In this document: positions 46,232-55,319 of the stretch, piece after piece
Layout of the letters: each line of letters starts with the position of its first letter
Numbering within the stretch: the first letter of the stretch is position 1
NCBI RefSeq assembly: GCF_015999265.1
Contig: NZ_JAEAGR010000008.1
Span: 62,001-126,000, forward strand
Length of the DNA stretch: 64,000 nucleotides
Direction of reading: 5' to 3'
Source: Mobilitalea sibirica
Lineage (GTDB): Bacteria; Bacillota; Clostridia; Lachnospirales; Lachnospiraceae
Made by a program: the position numbers and the translations under genes
The notes under the pieces: generated by a model
Told to the model about the DNA's origin: nothing
Databases searched by the model: none
The model's input: the letters and a program-made list of their open reading frames with translations, nothing else

Positions 46232-46687
46232 ATGCCTAGAATGATATGGAGTGAGTTATCACATTTACAACTTGGGAAGTACGCAGAGTATTTAATGAAG
46301 ATGGAATTTTTATCCTATGGGTTTGATGTATTTAATACGGAGGTAGATGATAAAGGAGTAGATTTTGTCATTAAAAGTGGATCAGGAAAATTCTATGAGA
46401 TGCAGGTTAAATCATGTAGGGATTTAAATTATGTCTTTATGAGAAAAGATAAATTTGATATTAATAACGAAAGTTTAATTCTTGTACTTGCGTTGTTTGA
46501 GGATAATAAGATGCCAGATGTATTTCTTATCCCTGCTATAGAGTGGAAAAGTCCTAATAATTTACTAAAAGATAAAGATTATGAGGGATTAAAAAGTAAA
46601 CCGGAATGGGGAATAAATTTATCACATAAAAACTTAGAATTGTTGAATAAATATAGCGTTAAAAATATGATTAATAAATTTAAATAG
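46232..46687 (+). CDS. PD-(D/E)xK nuclease-like protein
   Basis: The 151-residue protein reads LGKYAEYLMKMEFLSYGFDV (Glu), then DKGVDFVIK (Asp) and YEMQVKSC (QxK in place of ExK), the order of the restriction-endonuclease-like fold. Such small proteins include resolvases and restriction enzymes. ATG 46232 follows GGGGGAG. Whether it cuts DNA is not certain because the second acidic residue is Gln. Confidence 0.6.
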   Translation: MPRMIWSELSHLQLGKYAEYLMKMEFLSYGFDVFNTEVDDKGVDFVIKSGSGKFYEMQVKSCRDLNYVFMRKDKFDINNESLILVLALFEDNKMPDVFLIPAIEWKSPNNLLKDKDYEGLKSKPEWGINLSHKNLELLNKYSVKNMINKFK

Positions 46688-47002
46688 AGTTTTAGGAGGG
46701 AAACTATAACATTTAGAAATTTTCACAGGGAAATGGATAAAAAAGGTCAATCTATAGGAGATAATAATATTATTGAATATTTTAATTGAAGGAGCCTTTT
46801 TATTATTTAGATGAAATGTATTAGGATTATGCTACGGAAATCTCCTAAGAAGTTCTTTGGAAGAAATTTAAAAATATCAGTTTAAAGATTGGTATTATTT
46901 GTTAGTATTGATTGGAGGAATTAGAATAAAAGTGGAGAATAAATATATATATAGGGCTAAGGTCCTATATTAGTGAATACTTAAAAATAAGTTAATAACT
47001 TC
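46688..47002. other. spacer before the riboswitch, no gene supported
   Basis: Scattered stops and no ribosome site with a usable start. It probably holds the promoter of the riboswitch-controlled gene, somewhere before 46980. Confidence 0.45.
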
Positions 47003-47088
47003 AATGAAAAGGCAAACTTATCGAAAGATAAGGACGCAAAGCCATGTGTCTAAAGAATTTAATTCTATGATCGACAGGCTGCCATAAT
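47003..47088 (+). promoter_or_regulatory. cyclic di-GMP-I (GEMM-I) riboswitch
   Basis: AATGAAAAGGCAAAC starts the aptamer. Arm P2, CTTATC-GAAA-GATAAG, has the GAAA tetraloop; GGACGCAAAGCCA is the most conserved core. Arm P3 follows and the element closes with ATGATCGACAGGCTGCC, whose GGCTGCC-like end pairs with the 5' GGCA. This matches the GEMM-I consensus. It lies 85 bp upstream of a diguanylate cyclase gene with a terminator in between, so c-di-GMP probably controls its own synthesis through that terminator. Confidence 0.93.
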
Positions 47089-47124
47089 GATTTGTTTTTA
47101 TAACAATAATTTATAAGTTAATGG

Positions 47125-47151
47125 CATCTGTTTGGTACAGATGTTTTTTTT
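47125..47151 (+). terminator. riboswitch expression-platform terminator
   Basis: CATCTGT pairs with ACAGATG around TTGGT and is followed by nine T. It lies 36 bp past the aptamer and 22 bp before the cyclase ATG, the expected site of a switchable terminator. Confidence 0.85.
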
Positions 47152-47172
47152 ATTTATTAAGGAGATGAAATA

Positions 47173-48363
47173 ATGCATCTAAGACAAAAGGCACAACAAA
47201 ATCTATCAAGGGAATTATTTATAGAGATTAAAGTTGATGGCACTATACAGGATGTAACTTCAAATTGTGTTAATATAGTTGGGTACACAAAAGAAGAAAT
47301 GATTGGCTACAATATTAAAGAAATTTTCCAAAATAATGAATTTGGTGCTATATTAGATAAAAATCAAGATTTTGAAATAAGAGAGATAACGATTAAAGAT
47401 AAAAATAATAAGAATATATATATGAGTGTAAAGAGGGATTTTATTAAAGAGGATAATAGGAAGTTTATCTATTTATCCATGCTTGATATCACTAAGTATA
47501 AGGAGGAACTTAATAGAGCAAAGAGGATTGTGAGAATATTTGAAAGGTCTAATGATATAATATGTTCCTATAATTTAGAGGGAGAATATAGAATGGATTA
47601 TATAAGTCCATCTATTTATAAAAATCTCGGTATGACTATAGAAGAAAATAAAGATAATCCAATGATGCCACTTGAAGTTGTTCACCCAGACGACTATGAT
47701 CTGCATTTAAAGAAATTCAAAGGTGAAGTAGATTATGATCAGTATTTTGAGACACGATTCAAACATAAAGATGGTAGATATTTCTGGTTTGAAGAATATA
47801 TAACTCCTGTTTATGATGAAGAAGGAAAATTAGTAGCAATTGAAAGTATCGTTAGAAACATTCAAAAGAGAAAAGAATTAGAGGAAAAACTTACTTATTT
47901 AAGTTATCACGATACTTTGACAGGGGTTTATAATAGAACCTATTTTGAAAAGTATAAAAATGAATTAAATAAGGAGAAGAACAGGTCAGTGGGAGTAATT
48001 ATTTGTGATTTAGACAATTTAAAACCTATTAATGATAATTTAGGTCATGAAGCAGGGGATAAATTACTGAAAGAAACAGCAAGACTAATACAAGAAAATG
48101 TAGGTGCTGATATTTTAGTTGCGAGGATCGGTGGAGACGAATTTGTAATTCTCATGGAAGATATCGAATGTAAAGAAGTTAAGGCAAGAGTAAATGCAAT
48201 AATAAAATCAATTGATAATTATAATTCATGTGATCCAGAAATACCGATTCGATTATCTATGGGATATGATTATAACGAAAATTCTATTGGATGTATGGAA
48301 ATGATTTTTAGAAATGCAGATAGAAATATGTATAGAGACAAACATAGTAAGAAAGTGGGATAA
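47173..48363 (+). CDS. PAS-PAS-GGDEF diguanylate cyclase
   Basis: The 396-residue cytosolic protein has two PAS-like sensory domains (about 10-120 and 125-235; FEEYITPVYDEEGKLVAIES closes the second) and a GGDEF domain (about 245-390) with YHDTLTGVYNRTYFE, FDLDNLKPINDNLGHEAGD-like core and active site RIGGDEF, intact for synthesis of cyclic di-GMP from two GTP. The inhibitory RxxD site is missing: VGAD stands there. It is controlled by the upstream riboswitch. ATG 47173 follows AAGGAGATG. Confidence 0.93.
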   Translation: MHLRQKAQQNLSRELFIEIKVDGTIQDVTSNCVNIVGYTKEEMIGYNIKEIFQNNEFGAILDKNQDFEIREITIKDKNNKNIYMSVKRDFIKEDNRKFIYLSMLDITKYKEELNRAKRIVRIFERSNDIICSYNLEGEYRMDYISPSIYKNLGMTIEENKDNPMMPLEVVHPDDYDLHLKKFKGEVDYDQYFETRFKHKDGRYFWFEEYITPVYDEEGKLVAIESIVRNIQKRKELEEKLTYLSYHDTLTGVYNRTYFEKYKNELNKEKNRSVGVIICDLDNLKPINDNLGHEAGDKLLKETARLIQENVGADILVARIGGDEFVILMEDIECKEVKARVNAIIKSIDNYNSCDPEIPIRLSMGYDYNENSIGCMEMIFRNADRNMYRDKHSKKVG

Positions 48364-48476
48364 TGTCCTAAGAAAGCACTGGTAATAAAAACTATAAAAA
48401 TAGCAGGTTATATCAAAAAAATCGCACTCAAGTAAGGACAGAATAAGGCAAATATGTGCTGTAATAAGTTTCAATA

Positions 48477-48509
48477 AAAATCCTAAGCAATTTTACTGCT
48501 TAGGATTCA
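48477..48509 (-). terminator. terminator of the minus-strand membrane protein
   Basis: A perfect 11-bp stem AATCCTAAGCA/TGCTTAGGATT has a T-run on the minus strand. Confidence 0.85.
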
Positions 48510-48513
48510 ATAT

Positions 48514-48792
48514 TTAGTGAAAAGTTGCCCGATAGCCAAATACAGCCATAATTGAATGAAATATAGCAGCAAATAAAATATGTTGTTTTAGAAATGGTCT
48601 AGTAGAAGAAGTTGCCCAAACACAGTAAATATAAGTAAAATATGGGATTATCCATAATGGAAAATAAATTCTCTTTAGTTTTCTTTTAAAAGCAATAGAC
48701 CATTTGCCCTGAAGATGACCAGTTAAAATATTAAATATAGTTATATAAGCAATAAGTATAATAAAAATCCATTCTATATATGTTTCAATCAT
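48514..48792 (-). CDS. small membrane protein
   Basis: The 92-residue protein has two or three membrane segments (about 5-25, IEWIFIILIAYITIFNIL; 45-62; 70-86) and a basic central loop. Ribosome site AAGGAGG precedes ATG 48792. Function not recognised. Confidence 0.6.
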   Translation of the reverse strand: MIETYIEWIFIILIAYITIFNILTGHLQGKWSIAFKRKLKRIYFPLWIIPYFTYIYCVWATSSTRPFLKQHILFAAIFHSIMAVFGYRATFH

Positions 48793-48936
48793 CTTAATAC
48801 CTCCTTAGTTTATATATCATTGTTATATAAAATCTTTTAACATAACTTCAAGTAATTTAAGTTGAAAGTAAAAGGCATCCTTTGGTATAAGAAATCGGTA
48901 AAAGTTAGGATTTATAAACTGAAGGAGGATTTTAGG

Positions 48937-49689
48937 ATGATAAATTTTGAAGAATTTAAAGTTAAGATGTTAAATGAGTTTAGAAAGGAATATGTAAATG
49001 CTTTTTTAAAGAAAGATAGTTTAGTGATAGAAGAAGGAACAATAGAAGCAACAGTTTCAATGCAGGATGCATATGAAGAATATAAATTGGCAAAGGATTT
49101 TAAATTTATTTGTGATATCTTTAAGAAAACGCTTAAAGAAGAATTCGGGAAAAGAAGATTTAAAATAGATTATACAAGGGTATTTCCTATTATAAGATCT
49201 AAGGATTTTGGAGTGAGGGAAAGTACAAATTTTTTAAGGGATGAATTATTTTTAGATTTAAATATTCTATATGCTATGGACATGGGAGAGACCTTTAGAT
49301 TTGTACTAACAGATGACAAATATGATTATACGAAATTAAAGGAAAGTGCATATAAGAATTTAGAAATGGTATCGACCGGATTAGTAAAGTTGGATAAAGA
49401 CCTTGACATATATTCTGTGGCATTTCTTACGGACTATTCATCATCATTTATTTTATTAAATAACATGCAGCAACAAATACAGAGAAAAGTAGGATCAAAT
49501 CATTTATTAGCGATTCCATCTTCTACATCTTTACTTGTTGCTAGAAATAGTTACAAATATATAGATTTATTGAAAACACTAATTGGTGTTGACCCTGATC
49601 CACATAAGGTTTCTAATCAGATATATAGATTTAAAGATGGACAATATGAGTATGCGGATAAAAAACAGATTTTCACAATAATAAAATAG
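48937..49689 (+). CDS. hypothetical protein
   Basis: The 250-residue soluble protein starts MINFEEFKVKMLNEFRKEYV after AAGGAGG. FGVRESTNFLRDELFLDLNI and an alternating region LLAIPSSTSLLVARNSY are its most ordered parts. The layout reminds me of DUF1444-like phage/host proteins, but I cannot confirm it. Confidence 0.6.
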   Translation: MINFEEFKVKMLNEFRKEYVNAFLKKDSLVIEEGTIEATVSMQDAYEEYKLAKDFKFICDIFKKTLKEEFGKRRFKIDYTRVFPIIRSKDFGVRESTNFLRDELFLDLNILYAMDMGETFRFVLTDDKYDYTKLKESAYKNLEMVSTGLVKLDKDLDIYSVAFLTDYSSSFILLNNMQQQIQRKVGSNHLLAIPSSTSLLVARNSYKYIDLLKTLIGVDPDPHKVSNQIYRFKDGQYEYADKKQIFTIIK

Positions 49690-49708
49690 CCCCCAGGGCT
49701 ATTTTATT
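49680..49708. terminator. bidirectional terminator between converging genes
   Basis: A perfect 13-bp stem overlaps the last codons of both converging genes: AATAAAATAGCCC and GGGCTATTTTATT. Confidence 0.9.
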
Positions 49709-49986
49709 ATTTCCTGCTTGATTAATTCTAGTATATTAACGGTAATTGGAATATTACTTCTTATATGTCTGTATTCTTCTTCCAAAAGGTTGGATATGGA
49801 TGATATATAGTCCTCAATGACCTGTAGATGATATTCATAAAAGTCATGCTGGTTAGTAAATATAAATGAGGTAATAAGTGAATTAAGTGCATCTTTTGCT
49901 AAGTTTTTATCTTCTACGGAAAGGGTTGATTCTATAATACATAGAAAATAGTTTATTTCTAACCTTAAAATATCTAATTCTTTCAT
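49699..49986 (-). CDS. hypothetical protein
   Basis: The 95-residue protein starts MKELDILRLEINYFLCIIES after AGAGGAGTG. It is helical and acidic, with one amphipathic stretch, and no motif is recognised. ATG 49986 is preferred to the upstream codon at 50043. Confidence 0.6.
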   Translation of the reverse strand: MKELDILRLEINYFLCIIESTLSVEDKNLAKDALNSLITSFIFTNQHDFYEYHLQVIEDYISSISNLLEEEYRHIRSNIPITVNILELIKQEIIK

Positions 49987-50216
49987 TAGTATCACTCCTC
50001 TAAAATTTTTAAGTATTTTATTTAGAGAAGTAAGTAAAATCAAATTTTGGAGGATATTTTTTTGTAAGTTATGTTTAAAAGTTATGTATACAGATTTTTA
50101 CATTTATGTTAAAAATGCAGTAAAATCAACACTTCAAGCCTCTAAAATGATATAATTTTATTATAAAAATGAAACAACATTTATTAATTTTTATAGATAA
50201 ACTGGAGGGATAGTTA

Positions 50217-50414
50217 ATGAGAAAAACAATGATAAGACTTTTTATATCTAATGCAGTTGCATTAATAGTATTTTATTTAATGTATCAATTTGGAGTTTCC
50301 ATGGATATTCCATTGGTACAGCAATATTTTATGATTCCACTAGCAATCCTAATAGGATACTTGATAAAAGAGGATTACAAAGAACTAAGAAAAGTACAGG
50401 AAACAGTAATTTAG
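50217..50414 (+). CDS. small membrane protein
   Basis: The 65-residue protein has two hydrophobic segments (about 8-25 and 32-48). ATG 50217 follows GGAGGGATA. It precedes a second small membrane gene and tnsA but is separated from them by a terminator. Confidence 0.55.
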   Translation: MRKTMIRLFISNAVALIVFYLMYQFGVSMDIPLVQQYFMIPLAILIGYLIKEDYKELRKVQETVI

Positions 50415-50450
50415 ACACTACATACCTAATAATCTAATGTATTTAAGAAC

Positions 50451-50496
50451 AATTTCCCCTACAGTTAAATCATACTACAGGGGAAATTTTGTTTTT
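50451..50496 (+). terminator. terminator
   Basis: The 10-bp stem AATTTCCCCT/AGGGGAAATT is followed by TTGTTTTT. Confidence 0.8.
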
Positions 50497-50523
50497 AAAT
50501 CAAGGGCGAATAGGAGGAAGTAA

Positions 50524-50802
50524 ATGAATGAGGAGTTATATGTAAATACAACGATTTTTAGCGTTACATTGTTTGTACTTTGTGTAGTTGTACAAAATAA
50601 GTTTCCCGACTTGTTTAAAGAAAATGAGAATGAAAAGACATTGATTAATATAGAAGTGGATATGTCCAATCCAAGGCAGAGTACATGGTTGGTAATTATA
50701 GTTACATTGTTTCTTCTTCTACCATTTTTAAATTGGACTATTTCATTAGCATATGGTGTCTATGTAATTTATAAGGGATATGCCAATAGAAACTGGAGGT
50801 GA
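50524..50802 (+). CDS. small membrane protein upstream of tnsA
   Basis: The 92-residue protein has two or three membrane segments (about 7-23, TIFSVTLFVLCVVV; 53-72, TWLVIIVTLFLLLP; 74-86). It ends two bases before the tnsA ribosome site and is probably co-transcribed with tnsABC-tniQ. No family is recognised. Confidence 0.6.
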   Translation: MNEELYVNTTIFSVTLFVLCVVVQNKFPDLFKENENEKTLINIEVDMSNPRQSTWLVIIVTLFLLLPFLNWTISLAYGVYVIYKGYANRNWR

Positions 50803-50807
50803 AGTAG

Positions 50808-51653
50808 ATGGCTAAGAGAAAATTAGTCTGGAATGAAAATAAGATAAAAGAATTTATAAAAGAAGGTAGAGGCTCTGGAGAAGGGGAAAGTTATAAACCT
50901 TGGCTTAATACGCAGGATTTCCCGTCTATGGGGATGGCTACTCGAATATTTGGTAAAAAAACAAATCGTATGCATCATTTCTTTTCAAATACTCAACTGA
51001 ACTACTTTTATCTCCTAGAGTGGGAGGATCAAGTGATAGATATAAGAGAGCATTATCCACTACTAGATTTAGAAGATGTTTTAAAAGATACATCAGATTT
51101 GAAACTAAATAAATTTCAAAACAAGGAGAATAGCACTTCATATATATTTTCAACTTCTTTTTTAATCACATTACTAGATAAGGATAGAAAAAGGAAATAT
51201 GTAGCAAGGTCAATAAAATATGCTTCCGAACTTTCTAAAGTTATGACTCAAGAGAAACTTGAGATAGAGAGAAGATATTGGCAAGAAGGAAAGGGCATAG
51301 ACTGGGGAATTGTCACTAATAAAGATATCAATAGTGTACGGGCAAAGAATATAGAGTGGCTGCACTCTGTTATTAATAGCAGTGAGTATATTGGTTTTAG
51401 TCAAAGTGAAATAGAAGGACTTTTAGAAGGGTTACTATATAGATTTAGCAAGAGTGATCGGAGCATTAGAGATATTTTGATCGGATATGAGCAAGATTAC
51501 GATTTGGATAAAGGGACAGGGCTTTTATTGTTTAAGTATATGGTAGCCAACAAGAGAGTGCTAGTTGATATGGACAAGCCCATAAGCATTAGTAATAACA
51601 GCAGTACATTAATGTTTCCCACATTAAAAACGGAAGGAGTGGTGAGCCTGTGA
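50808..51653 (+). CDS. tnsA: TnsA-like transposition endonuclease, two catalytic residues replaced
   Basis: The 281-residue protein aligns with Tn7 TnsA throughout: IKEGRGSGEG, KTNRMHHFFS, LLEWEDQVIDIREHYPLL and LEIERRYWQEGKGIDW. In Tn7 the active site is E63, D114 and K132. Here the corresponding residues are Gln63 (in SNTQLNYF, where Tn7 has SDLELAVF), Ser117 (in FSTSFLIT, where Tn7 has MSTDFLV) and Lys137 (in ARSIKYAS). With two acids gone, cutting the 5' ends is probably impossible, so the protein may be only structural. ATG 50808 starts the operon; the end overlaps tnsB. Confidence 0.93.
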   Translation: MAKRKLVWNENKIKEFIKEGRGSGEGESYKPWLNTQDFPSMGMATRIFGKKTNRMHHFFSNTQLNYFYLLEWEDQVIDIREHYPLLDLEDVLKDTSDLKLNKFQNKENSTSYIFSTSFLITLLDKDRKRKYVARSIKYASELSKVMTQEKLEIERRYWQEGKGIDWGIVTNKDINSVRAKNIEWLHSVINSSEYIGFSQSEIEGLLEGLLYRFSKSDRSIRDILIGYEQDYDLDKGTGLLLFKYMVANKRVLVDMDKPISISNNSSTLMFPTLKTEGVVSL

Positions 51654-53779
51654 AGTACAGCGTAAACTCTATTATTGAAACTAAAGGAGATAATGGAAAA
51701 CCCATTCTTGAACGGATACTATGGCTAGATGAGCAATTCACATATCTTATTGATATCAATAAAAACAATGTTCCTTATAAAAAACGGATAGAGGATTTGG
51801 AAGTATCTTTAGAAGATAAAAGTGCTGTACTTATAGAAGAAGATCCTTTGGCAATTGTATATAAGGAAGAAGATATTCCTCAAAAATATAAAGAAATAAG
51901 GGATAAATACTGGACTATGATTAAGGAGATTGTTATTGAAGAACCACATATATTTCAGAATACCTTTAGAAGAAAACATGTAAAAGAAATTGCAAAGCAA
52001 TATAATGTGAGTCAATTAAGCATTATGAATTCTTTAAAAAGGTACTGGAAAAGGGGGAAAGTACCTAATGCTTTGCTACCAGATTATCTTAATTGTGGCG
52101 GTAGGGGAAAGGAAAGAGTCATTGGAACTACTAAAAGGGGGAGACCTAGAAAACATCAAGATATTGTCGGTGAAGGAGTTAATATAACAGAGGAAATTAA
52201 AAAGATATTTACTATAGCGATTAATCGCTTCTATTATACTACTGCAAAGAATTCGCTAGTCTTAACCTATGAACTAATGAGAAAAGAGTATTTTGTAGAT
52301 GGACATAAGATGGTTAATGGGGTGAAAGTACCCATTATAAAGTCACAGTCTGACATCCCTACTTTTGGTCAATTTCGTTATTGGTTTGAGAAGGAAAGAA
52401 ATATTAAAAAAGAAATTACTAGCCGGTATAGTAATAAGAGATTTCAAAAACAACACAGGTCTATTACCGGTAATGCAGGAGATGGGGTTATACAGCCCGG
52501 TGTTTACGAAATAGATAGCACGATTGCAGATGTATATTTAGTATCCAGATATAATCGGAATTGGGTATGTGGACGGCCAACACTCTATTTTGTTGTTGAC
52601 AAATTTAGCCACTTAGTATGCGGAATCTATATTTCATTTGAATCTGCATCCTATGCATCTGCAATGATGGCTCTTTTAAACGCATATATGAATAAGGTAG
52701 AGTTTTGCAAACAATATGGTATACATATTAAAGAAGAAGATTGGCCTGTGCATAATGTTATTCCAGAAAAAGTGATTTGTGACAGAGGTGAATTGGAAAA
52801 TACAGGAATTTCTAGCCTTATAAACACACTAAATATTCAAGTAACATTGGCTCCTCCATATAGAGCAGACCTAAAATCCTTCGTTGAAAGAGCCTTCAAA
52901 CAGTTTGGAGACTATTATAAACCCCATATTCCCGGAACTATTGATCTTGATGGGAGAGAAAGGGGAGATAAAGACTATCGTACATCAGCAACTGTAGATA
53001 TTTTCCAATTCACTCAAATTGTAATAAAGGCTGTACTATACCATAATAATTACCATATCCTTAATAATTATAGGCGTGATGAAATGATGATAGCAGATAA
53101 TGTACCATGCATTCCAAGAGATATATTTAATTGGGGTATAGCAAATCGAGGGGGTACACTACGAAGTGTTGCTGAAGATGTAATTAAGTTAGCCCTTATG
53201 CCTTCTGATGAAGCCACAGTGACAGCCAAGGGAGTAAAATATAAGGATATGTATTATGCTTCAAAAACCATGTTAAAGGATCAAACCTTTGTGAACGCAA
53301 GGAACAAAACATGGAGAACAAAAATTAGTTATGATCCCCGAGATATGAGTTATATATATGTTCATGGGGATTCTCCGAAGGATTATGAAATATGCTACTT
53401 AACTGATGCAAATAGCAGGTACAAAGATAAAACGATTGAAGAAATAGAATATCTATTGACAGCAGAGAAAATGCAGAAAAAGAAGATGAAAGATATAGAT
53501 GCCCAAGCGAAAACGCAGTTGATAGCAGAGATAGAAGATATTGTACAACAGGCAAAGGAAGAACATGAGAAGGAGCCTATTGGTAAAGAAAGCGATAAAA
53601 AAAGAATTGAGAATATAAGAGAAAATAGAAGAATAGAAAAGGCAGCCAATAGGGTAAAGGAAGCATTTAAATTAGAAATTGAAGAAAAGCCTATAAAAGA
53701 TAACAATTTTAATGAAGAAGAAGTAGATCCCATAGAATTGCTTATAATAAAGCAAAAGGAGGGATTACAAAGTGACTGA
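51650..53779 (+). CDS. tnsB: TnsB-like DDE transposase
   Basis: The 709-residue protein has N-terminal DNA-binding modules (about 60-200, with HTH-like YNVSQLSIMNSLKRYW and the basic KRGRPRKHQ) and an integrase-type catalytic domain with Asp289 (YEIDSTIAD), Asp378 (VICDRGELE) and Glu413 (SFVERAFKQ): an intact DDE triad for 3'-end cleavage and joining. The C-terminal region is coiled and Lys/Glu-rich, matching the TnsC-contacting tail. GTG 51650 overlaps tnsA by four bases. Confidence 0.95.
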   Translation: MKYSVNSIIETKGDNGKPILERILWLDEQFTYLIDINKNNVPYKKRIEDLEVSLEDKSAVLIEEDPLAIVYKEEDIPQKYKEIRDKYWTMIKEIVIEEPHIFQNTFRRKHVKEIAKQYNVSQLSIMNSLKRYWKRGKVPNALLPDYLNCGGRGKERVIGTTKRGRPRKHQDIVGEGVNITEEIKKIFTIAINRFYYTTAKNSLVLTYELMRKEYFVDGHKMVNGVKVPIIKSQSDIPTFGQFRYWFEKERNIKKEITSRYSNKRFQKQHRSITGNAGDGVIQPGVYEIDSTIADVYLVSRYNRNWVCGRPTLYFVVDKFSHLVCGIYISFESASYASAMMALLNAYMNKVEFCKQYGIHIKEEDWPVHNVIPEKVICDRGELENTGISSLINTLNIQVTLAPPYRADLKSFVERAFKQFGDYYKPHIPGTIDLDGRERGDKDYRTSATVDIFQFTQIVIKAVLYHNNYHILNNYRRDEMMIADNVPCIPRDIFNWGIANRGGTLRSVAEDVIKLALMPSDEATVTAKGVKYKDMYYASKTMLKDQTFVNARNKTWRTKISYDPRDMSYIYVHGDSPKDYEICYLTDANSRYKDKTIEEIEYLLTAEKMQKKKMKDIDAQAKTQLIAEIEDIVQQAKEEHEKEPIGKESDKKRIENIRENRRIEKAANRVKEAFKLEIEEKPIKDNNFNEEEVDPIELLIIKQKEGLQSD

Positions 53780-55319
53780 TAGGATACTAATTCCTGATGG
53801 ATGTAGTGCAGAAGTTGCAGAATATAAGGAACAAATTATACCTGATTATAAAAACAATCCTTTTATAGAAGCCCTGCCCCCACTGCTTACTGCTAGTGAG
53901 GTAATAGAAAAATTGGCTTTTTATCCTTCTTATAATGTAGAAGAAAGAAAACTAGATAGCCATCATAGGATACATCTTATTAACCGGATATTTCAAGTGT
54001 TCCAGCCGTTACCAATGAACATAAAATTAGAAAGTAGAATTTCAAGGTCTATACGGCAAGGATATATCACTAGAAATCCTTTCGGATGGCAGTTAGCACA
54101 AGGGTTTCGTCAGGATTATGAACATTTAGGCAATGGGGCTGTTGGTGATAGTAGGATGGTAAATCCATCTTCCAGTGGATTTACTCTGATAGGCGTATCA
54201 GGTTTAGGGAAAACATCAGGACTTAATCACATATTAAACCTATATCCACAAGTAATTGTGCATAAAGAATATTATAGAACACCATTATCCACATATCAAA
54301 TAGCATGGCTGAAACTTGAATGCCCCTATGATGGTTCTATTAAAGGATTACTGTATGACTTTTTTATTAGCATAGATAGATTGTTAGGAACAAATTATCA
54401 TCAGAAAATGGTTAAGACAAGACCAACAACAGATATGATGCTTACCGTTATGAACCAAGTTGTACGGAATACTAATCTAGGATTACTGGTAATAGATGAG
54501 ATACAACATTTAAGTACAGCCAAATCTGGTGGCAGCCAAAAGATGTTAAACTTCTTCGTGAATCTTGTAAACAATGTAGGATTACCTGTAGTTATGGTAG
54601 GAACACCGAAAGCCATGGGAGTTTTACAAGGAGAGTTTAGAAAGGCACGAAGGGGCATAGGAATTGATGGAGATATGATATGTGACCGTTTAAAAAAGGA
54701 TAAGGTATGGAATTTGTTAGTACAAAGTATTTGGTACTATCAGTGGACTAAGAAAGAGATCCCACTTACAGAGGAACTAATAGACACTCTGTATGATGAA
54801 ACACAGGGAATTCCAGATTTACTAATAAAACTTTACGCAACTGCACAGGCTTACGCTATTTCCAGTGGGAAAGAGGACATTACTCCAAATATCCTTAAAA
54901 AAGTTGCAAAGGAAAATCTACAGTTAGTGCAACCCATGATTAAAGCCCTTAGAAGCGGTAGTATTCGGGAAATGGCTAAATACGAAGATGTATATATTCC
55001 TAACATAGATCTGAATGATGTTTTATCAACCACGAAAGAAAAGATTAAACTAAACTTCGCTGCTGAAGAACTGCTAAATAAGATAAAGGAAAAAGAGAAG
55101 GATAGTAGTATAGAAGAAACTATAAATAAAGAAGCAGTAATTAATAAAAAACAGTCTAAGCGGAAGGTAAAGGAAACAAGAGAGCAGATAAATCCTCACG
55201 ATATTCGTTATATTGTGCAACAAGGAGAAAAAGATAACAAGAGTGCTTATGAGGTGTTAAAGGAAAAGGGATACATTAAGGATTTTAAAAATGATATTTT
55301 TACTGGAGGGGTTATATGA
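53772..55319 (+). CDS. tnsC: TnsC-like AAA+ regulator ATPase
   Basis: The 515-residue protein has Walker A GVSGLGKT (141-148), Walker B VIDEIQHLS (Asp242, Glu243) and an arginine-bearing region after TKAGR-like MGVLQGEFRKARRGIG. It is the AAA+ switch between target selection by TniQ and the transposase. The C-terminal 150 residues are charged, likely to contact TnsAB. It starts at GTG 53772, overlapping tnsB by eight bases. Confidence 0.95.
   Translation: MTDRILIPDGCSAEVAEYKEQIIPDYKNNPFIEALPPLLTASEVIEKLAFYPSYNVEERKLDSHHRIHLINRIFQVFQPLPMNIKLESRISRSIRQGYITRNPFGWQLAQGFRQDYEHLGNGAVGDSRMVNPSSSGFTLIGVSGLGKTSGLNHILNLYPQVIVHKEYYRTPLSTYQIAWLKLECPYDGSIKGLLYDFFISIDRLLGTNYHQKMVKTRPTTDMMLTVMNQVVRNTNLGLLVIDEIQHLSTAKSGGSQKMLNFFVNLVNNVGLPVVMVGTPKAMGVLQGEFRKARRGIGIDGDMICDRLKKDKVWNLLVQSIWYYQWTKKEIPLTEELIDTLYDETQGIPDLLIKLYATAQAYAISSGKEDITPNILKKVAKENLQLVQPMIKALRSGSIREMAKYEDVYIPNIDLNDVLSTTKEKIKLNFAAEELLNKIKEKEKDSSIEETINKEAVINKKQSKRKVKETREQINPHDIRYIVQQGEKDNKSAYEVLKEKGYIKDFKNDIFTGGVI

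Noticed and set aside
50085-50092. TGTATACA near the tns operon as an inner transposon end
   Set aside because: It is a short palindrome without adjacent CCAAATAAAC or TnsB-like motifs.
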